DNA of 64,000 bases from Mucilaginibacter gilvus. Its GTDB lineage: Bacteria > Bacteroidota > Bacteroidia > Sphingobacteriales > Sphingobacteriaceae. The translations under genes were made by a program, and so were the position numbers. The notes under the pieces are model-generated. The model did no database searches. It was not told the origin of the DNA and saw nothing but the letters and a program-made list of their open reading frames with translations. Positions 59,654 to 64,000 of this stretch are shown here, one piece after another; within the stretch, counting starts at the first letter, position 1; the number at the start of each line of letters is the position of its first letter. Location of the stretch: assembly GCF_004054195.1 (NCBI RefSeq), contig NZ_SBIW01000003.1, positions 744,001 through 808,000 on the forward strand. Reading direction: 5' to 3'.

Positions 59654-62600
59654 ACCGCAAGAAATTTCTCCCGGCCGCGGCAAAGAACGGATCTTCCTGT
59701 TCTTAGTGGCCATACTATTCTCCGTGCTGTTTTACCGGTTATACACCGTTCTGCAGCTTCGCTTTAAGGATGTGGATAAGCGCCTCTCCGAAGGCACCAT
59801 GGTGAACCTTAACGATAAAGACCCGGCACGGAAGATTCATGTTCTGCTTACCAAAGGCTACTATTTTGAAGACAGGAAAGATATCGAACTGATCACCAAA
59901 ACGGTAGGCGATAACATTGGCACCGGCGTAAAAATTGATAACGTTGGCGAGCTGAACAAAAAGAAATATTACGTAGTGGCCGATGATGCCTTTGTAAGCG
60001 GCGGTGGATCGTTTAAAAGCAGGGTTACCGCATCTCGTTCTCTATTAGGTTATACCGGAGATGATTCGCTGCTGTTTGTGAGCGAACGTACCGCGCAAAT
60101 GAAATTACCCGTTCAAACCGATGTGGCATTAGGCAGCTACAGTATCAGCGGCAGCATCTTAAACAAAACCGCTCCTGTACCCGGGGTATTGGTACGACTG
60201 GACATGATCATTCCGCAGGATAGCCTCTACAGCGATGAAGAAACAGATGAGGTGAAAACAAAGGTTGAAACTGGCGACGGCTTCAAAAAAACGTTTTACG
60301 CGGATAGCGGCGGCAAACCAAAATTACAGGAACTAACCGCTTACGCCCGTACCGATGGATCAGGCGTGTACCATTTTAAAAATCTGCCTAATAACAAAGC
60401 ATTTAAAGTTTTACCACTACAACCCGGTTACCAGTTTGGCACATCGCAGGGAACTGTGGATTTGGATGAGGACGCGGTATTTAATTTCAGCCAGGCACCA
60501 CATACCGTCCGGTTGTTTTCCACCCGAGATTTTAATATCCTGAAAAAGGAGCGTTCGCTTATCATCCGCACACCGGCTGAATTTAACAGCTGGTTTTGGA
60601 TCATCGCGGGCAGCTTTATTGGCGCGTTCTTGTTGGTGCATTTGATATTATCATGGCGTTTTAAGGCCGCAGATCAATTAATATTACCTGTGATAATGAT
60701 CCTCGCTGGATTGTCATTTATAACGTTGTTGAGCCTGCAAGACCCACTGCGCGACCGTTTCCTCGCCAAGGACTCCTTAGTATATTTAGGAATTGGACTG
60801 GTTTCTATGCTGGTGATGCTATTCTTCAACATGCGCCGCTTTACAACAGATTCATGGCTGTATCGCCTCGTATTCTTTAAAAATAATCAACGCGCCTCCA
60901 ACGGCTGGCCATGGGTGGTTATAGCTGCCGGTTTATTGGCCATGACCATTAAATTTGGTACCGGCCCCGAAGGTAGCGGGGTAAAGGTTAACCTGTTCGG
61001 ATTCCAGCCAAGTGAAATTGTAAAATACCTCATCATTCTTTTCCTGGCGGGATTTTTTGCCGCTAATGAAAAACTCATCAGCGAATACACCAGCTGGTCA
61101 AAACGCTGGTCGTTCTTTGCCTTCGCGCTGATAGCCATTTTGGTGACTTTATTGCTTTTCTTATTACTGGGCGATCTTGGGCCGGCAATGGTGGTTTGTT
61201 TCACCTTTATCGCATTATTTTCGTTCTCCCGGGGAGATTTTATGTTCATGGCTATAGCGGTGGTCATTTATGTGATTTGCTCGTGGGTATTGAAGAACGT
61301 TTGGCTATCTGCATTGGCTACCGCCGTAATTGTAGGCTTACTCATGCTGTTCCAACGCCGCAAACTGAGCGAATCGGCCATTATGGTATTAGTAATCATG
61401 GCGGCTTTCTTAACCATCGATCAGATCCCATACTTAGGTAAAATATTCCCCGGCCCTGTACAGCGTTTGGTGGATAGGAAAGCCATTTGGCAAGATCCCT
61501 GGAATAACGAAGTTTATGGTGGCGACCAGGTAGCAAACGGTCTTTGGGCCATGAGCAGCGGCGGAGTATCTGGTCAGGGTGTGGGAGAGGGCTTTGCCAA
61601 AACCATTCCCGAGGCACATACCGATATGATATTGCCTTCGATGGGTGAAGAATTTGGCTGGACGGGGATCGTTTGCATCTTCTTGTTATTCCTACTTTAC
61701 CTGCACCGCTCTATCATTATAGGGAGGCGAACGGGTACGCCATTCCTGTTTTATTTATGCGCAGGCGTGGGAATCTCCACATTTGTGCAGTTCCTGCTGA
61801 TAGCGGGCGGCTCAACGGGTGCTTTGCCGTTATCGGGGGTGTCCTTACCTTTCCAAAGCTATGGTGGCTCATCCTTAGTAGCCAACTTGCTGGCATCCGG
61901 TTTTTTACTCTCGGCATCATTGGTACGCGGCTCGCCGGTGCAGATGAAATACATATCTAATCAACAGGATAAAAATTTGGTGCCGGCGCTAATCGCGGCA
62001 GTGATGGGCGTTACTTTGTTAACTGTAAGCGTATCAAGATATTTGTTCGATAACAAAAAATGGGTGGTACAACCCGCGTTGGTGGCCGATAAAAGCGGCG
62101 CGCGTATGTTCAGTTATAACCCGCGGATCGCTATCCTGATGAACAGACTTCAGGCAGGGTCAATATATGACCGCGATGGCGTATTGCTGGCTACCAGCAA
62201 GCCTGAGATGATTAAAAAACAACTGGGCCAACTAACCGATGCAGGGGTGGGTAACTACAATATTGATTCGGCCATGCACAAAAGGCTGGACAGGTATTAC
62301 CCTTTTGAAGAGCAGATGTTCTTTTGGACGGGCGACGATAACTCCGGCGTGTTCAACGGCAGCAGTAACGGCTACTTCGCCGAATACGAACACGCGGCGG
62401 AACTGCGCGGCTTTAAATTGCCAACCACCAACTATAACGTAACCGCTAACCGCTACCGCGAGGACAGGTTCCTGGCGCGTGGTGTAAAAGAAATGACCGT
62501 GGTAAAACGCGATTACAGCGCGCTATCGCCATTATTATTAGCCGGGTTAAACAGCACGGCGGTAGATTCGTTCAAAAACCGAAACCGCGATGTACAGTTA

Positions 62601-63716
62601 TCCATGGATGCCGGCCTGCAAACCAGCATCCAAAAATCAATGGCAACGGATACATCGCTGTTAGATAACCGGGTATCGGTAGTGGTGATGGAATCCAATA
62701 CCGGCGATGTACTCGCCTCATCCATGTACCCTTTGCCACCCGTACATAATTGGGAGAAACTCACTATGAGCAATGCCGAGCAAAACCAGCTGAGCAATTG
62801 GATGACCACTACCGACCTTGGCTTCACCTACGCGTCTCAGCCAGGTTCAACAGCCAAATTGATCACCTCGTTAGCCTCTTTCAACAAACTTGGGCTCGCG
62901 GCAGCCAATAAAAAATTCCAGGTAAGCGATTACGAACGCATCCGCACCAAGGGCCTCGAACCGGATGAAACGGGTTTGATAACGCTGGAAAGAGCCGTTG
63001 TAAAATCAAATAACGTGTACTTTATCAAGTTGGCCAACGAGGAGCACCTGCAGGAAGATATGGCAACGCTCTACTTAAAAACAGGTATGTTCCTGCGTGG
63101 AGTAGGTGGTTATTATTACGGCCGCCAGCAGGAAAATGCGGCACAGGAGGAAAAATGGCGTACCGTATGGCGTAAAACCGAGTTTAACACCAAACCGCGT
63201 TACGATCCTAATAACATCCGTCGTACCCGTGCAAAAGGCATTTCGGGTATGGCATGGGGGCAGGGTGAACTCATCGCTACCCCGGCATCTGTCGCAAGGC
63301 TCGCTTCTGGCATTGCCAATGGCGGCACCATGCCAAACAACCGGTATGTGCTTAAATTCAGCGACTCGGCAACTTCGGTAAAACCGGGCATCCAGCTGGC
63401 TAACGATCCAAAGTACGCCCAACTGATGCGCCAGTACATGATAGAACAAAGCGCGCCAAAGGCTTTCACTTTGGGCATCTCAGTAGCGGGTAAAACCGGT
63501 ACGCCGGAACGGATCTGGAAGAAACAGCAGATAAACGATGGCTGGTACGTGTTTTTTGCGCCAAAACAAAAGGGCAGCGGTAATATTGTGGTTTGCGTGC
63601 GTATAGAATCCACAAAGGGGTCATCTGACGCGGTTAAATTGGCCGGGAAGCATGTAATACCATTTTTGTTGAAAAAGGGTTATATAAAAAGCATTGTTGA
63701 GCAAACAAATGAATAA
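59640..63716 (+). CDS. SEDS (RodA/FtsW) polymerase fused to a penicillin-binding transpeptidase
   Basis: A 1358-residue membrane protein. Its parts in order are: a membrane helix (19-38); an extracytoplasmic domain (about 40-320) with an Ig-like/carboxypeptidase-regulatory stretch (YSISGSILNKTAPVPGVLVRL); the SEDS membrane domain (about 320-770); and a transpeptidase domain (about 800-1358). SEDS motifs are QPSEIVKYLIILFLAGFF, LLGDLGPAMVV (catalytic D511), PEAHTDMILPSMGEEFG and SLPFQSYGGSSL. The transpeptidase has STAK (S1070), SNN (1123) and KTG (1285), so both the glycan polymerase and cross-linking active sites are intact. It overlaps the phosphatase gene. It should build and cross-link peptidoglycan as one chain, under control of the neighbouring kinases. 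Confidence 0.9.
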   Translation: MEQGKPQEISPGRGKERIFLFLVAILFSVLFYRLYTVLQLRFKDVDKRLSEGTMVNLNDKDPARKIHVLLTKGYYFEDRKDIELITKTVGDNIGTGVKIDNVGELNKKKYYVVADDAFVSGGGSFKSRVTASRSLLGYTGDDSLLFVSERTAQMKLPVQTDVALGSYSISGSILNKTAPVPGVLVRLDMIIPQDSLYSDEETDEVKTKVETGDGFKKTFYADSGGKPKLQELTAYARTDGSGVYHFKNLPNNKAFKVLPLQPGYQFGTSQGTVDLDEDAVFNFSQAPHTVRLFSTRDFNILKKERSLIIRTPAEFNSWFWIIAGSFIGAFLLVHLILSWRFKAADQLILPVIMILAGLSFITLLSLQDPLRDRFLAKDSLVYLGIGLVSMLVMLFFNMRRFTTDSWLYRLVFFKNNQRASNGWPWVVIAAGLLAMTIKFGTGPEGSGVKVNLFGFQPSEIVKYLIILFLAGFFAANEKLISEYTSWSKRWSFFAFALIAILVTLLLFLLLGDLGPAMVVCFTFIALFSFSRGDFMFMAIAVVIYVICSWVLKNVWLSALATAVIVGLLMLFQRRKLSESAIMVLVIMAAFLTIDQIPYLGKIFPGPVQRLVDRKAIWQDPWNNEVYGGDQVANGLWAMSSGGVSGQGVGEGFAKTIPEAHTDMILPSMGEEFGWTGIVCIFLLFLLYLHRSIIIGRRTGTPFLFYLCAGVGISTFVQFLLIAGGSTGALPLSGVSLPFQSYGGSSLVANLLASGFLLSASLVRGSPVQMKYISNQQDKNLVPALIAAVMGVTLLTVSVSRYLFDNKKWVVQPALVADKSGARMFSYNPRIAILMNRLQAGSIYDRDGVLLATSKPEMIKKQLGQLTDAGVGNYNIDSAMHKRLDRYYPFEEQMFFWTGDDNSGVFNGSSNGYFAEYEHAAELRGFKLPTTNYNVTANRYREDRFLARGVKEMTVVKRDYSALSPLLLAGLNSTAVDSFKNRNRDVQLSMDAGLQTSIQKSMATDTSLLDNRVSVVVMESNTGDVLASSMYPLPPVHNWEKLTMSNAEQNQLSNWMTTTDLGFTYASQPGSTAKLITSLASFNKLGLAAANKKFQVSDYERIRTKGLEPDETGLITLERAVVKSNNVYFIKLANEEHLQEDMATLYLKTGMFLRGVGGYYYGRQQENAAQEEKWRTVWRKTEFNTKPRYDPNNIRRTRAKGISGMAWGQGELIATPASVARLASGIANGGTMPNNRYVLKFSDSATSVKPGIQLANDPKYAQLMRQYMIEQSAPKAFTLGISVAGKTGTPERIWKKQQINDGWYVFFAPKQKGSGNIVVCVRIESTKGSSDAVKLAGKHVIPFLLKKGYIKSIVEQTNE

Positions 63717-63777
63717 TGGTAGGGGTTAAAAAGAGTGTCGTCAAGGCACAATTACACATAAAATTACAAGTATTAGC

Positions 63778-64000
63778 ATGATATTTAATTTGTTCAGCAG
63801 CGAGGGGAAGAATCGCCCGGATGACGTGAAAAGCCTACGCCATGCTTTACTTCAGTTCATCAAACAGGAATTACAAAAGGCCGAAGGGGGCGAGGGGGCC
63901 AATATTAAGGGCCTGAGCCTGTACCTCAACTGTAGCGCTACCGACAGGCACATGTACGAAGCCGCGGTTTACGCAGAGCAGCCGGATGTGTTTAAAGACG
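63778..64000 (+). CDS. Possible second FhaA-like adaptor, N-terminal part
   Basis: The first 74 codons are visible and the gene runs off the right edge. It begins MIFNLFSSEGKNRPDDVK and continues SLRHALLQFIKQELQKAEGG, then GLSLYLNCSATDRHMYEAAV. A helix followed by strands, as in the N-terminal domain of FhaA-like proteins (DUF3662), and the same size scale as the protein at 57129. It lies 61 bases after the SEDS-PBP gene in the same direction, so it belongs to the same cluster. Assignment is tentative because the informative C-terminus is not present. Confidence 0.45.
   Translation, partial: MIFNLFSSEGKNRPDDVKSLRHALLQFIKQELQKAEGGEGANIKGLSLYLNCSATDRHMYEAAVYAEQPDVFKD

Noticed and set aside
1..64000. 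tRNA genes, prophage, complete insertion sequence, restriction-modification pair
   Set aside because: No tRNA-like T-arm and acceptor pairs, phage structural genes, transposase or DNA methylase frames were found; XerD and Mrr alone do not indicate a mobile island.

Overview
The window reads as chromosome from a Bacteroidota bacterium, most likely family Sphingobacteriaceae (a Mucilaginibacter- or Pedobacter-like genome). This rests on gene content: a secreted GH29 fucosidase, OmpA with thrombospondin-type calcium repeats, 7TM-DISM histidine kinases and HYGNWE-type lipid A acyltransferase. It also rests on -7 promoter boxes of the TAnnTTTG type and on the near absence of Shine-Dalgarno sequences. 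No tRNA, CRISPR array or intact insertion sequence was found. One structural RNA, RNase P RNA, is present.

Layout. 1-6.2 kb: start of a large secreted adhesin-like protein, a SpmA/SpmB-like membrane protein, a DinB protein, and an OsmC-MetZ-DinB-like operon. 6.5-12.8 kb: OmpA, a fucosidase plus mutarotase pair, an Omp85-like outer-membrane protein and a sigma-54 response regulator. 13-19.4 kb: rnpB, msrA, a metallo-beta-lactamase fold protein with a SRPBCC protein, an acyltransferase, and wbqC-corA. 19.4-31.6 kb: lipid A acyltransferase plus glycosyltransferase, a mechanosensitive channel, aroQ, xerD, prmC, ribD-eamA-yigZ, mgtE and bioB. 31.6-33.5 kb: an accessory patch with an Mrr-type nuclease, an orphan encapsulated-ferritin-like protein and two gene relics. 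33.5-45.5 kb: lipoproteins, an M16 peptidase pair, guaB, a LOG protein and an acyl-CoA carboxylase subunit. 45.5-50.8 kb: a signalling operon of two related histidine kinases, a receiver protein and a receiver-adenylate cyclase. 50.9-53.7 kb: AI-2E family transporter, a monooxygenase-like protein, secreted acetolactate decarboxylase and a bestrophin relic.

The most interesting system is at 54.1-64 kb and runs off the right edge. It holds two tandem membrane Hanks-type Ser/Thr kinases, a protein with a possible FhaA-like N-terminus and degenerate FHA-like C-terminus, a 32-residue membrane peptide, a PP2C phosphatase with an extracytoplasmic beta-helix-like tail, and a 1358-residue protein. That last protein joins an extracytoplasmic Ig-like domain, a complete SEDS (RodA/FtsW) polymerase and a complete penicillin-binding transpeptidase in one chain. 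A second possible FhaA-like gene follows. The content mirrors the actinobacterial pknB operon (fhaA-fhaB-pstP-rodA-pbpA-pknA-pknB), suggesting a phospho-regulated wall-synthesis module in a Gram-negative phylum.

A second theme is dispersed repeats. Several families of hairpin or word-like repeats fill intergenic gaps, several supply stop codons at convergent gene ends, and some sit in frame inside genes (prmC twice, a glycosyltransferase, a histidine kinase).
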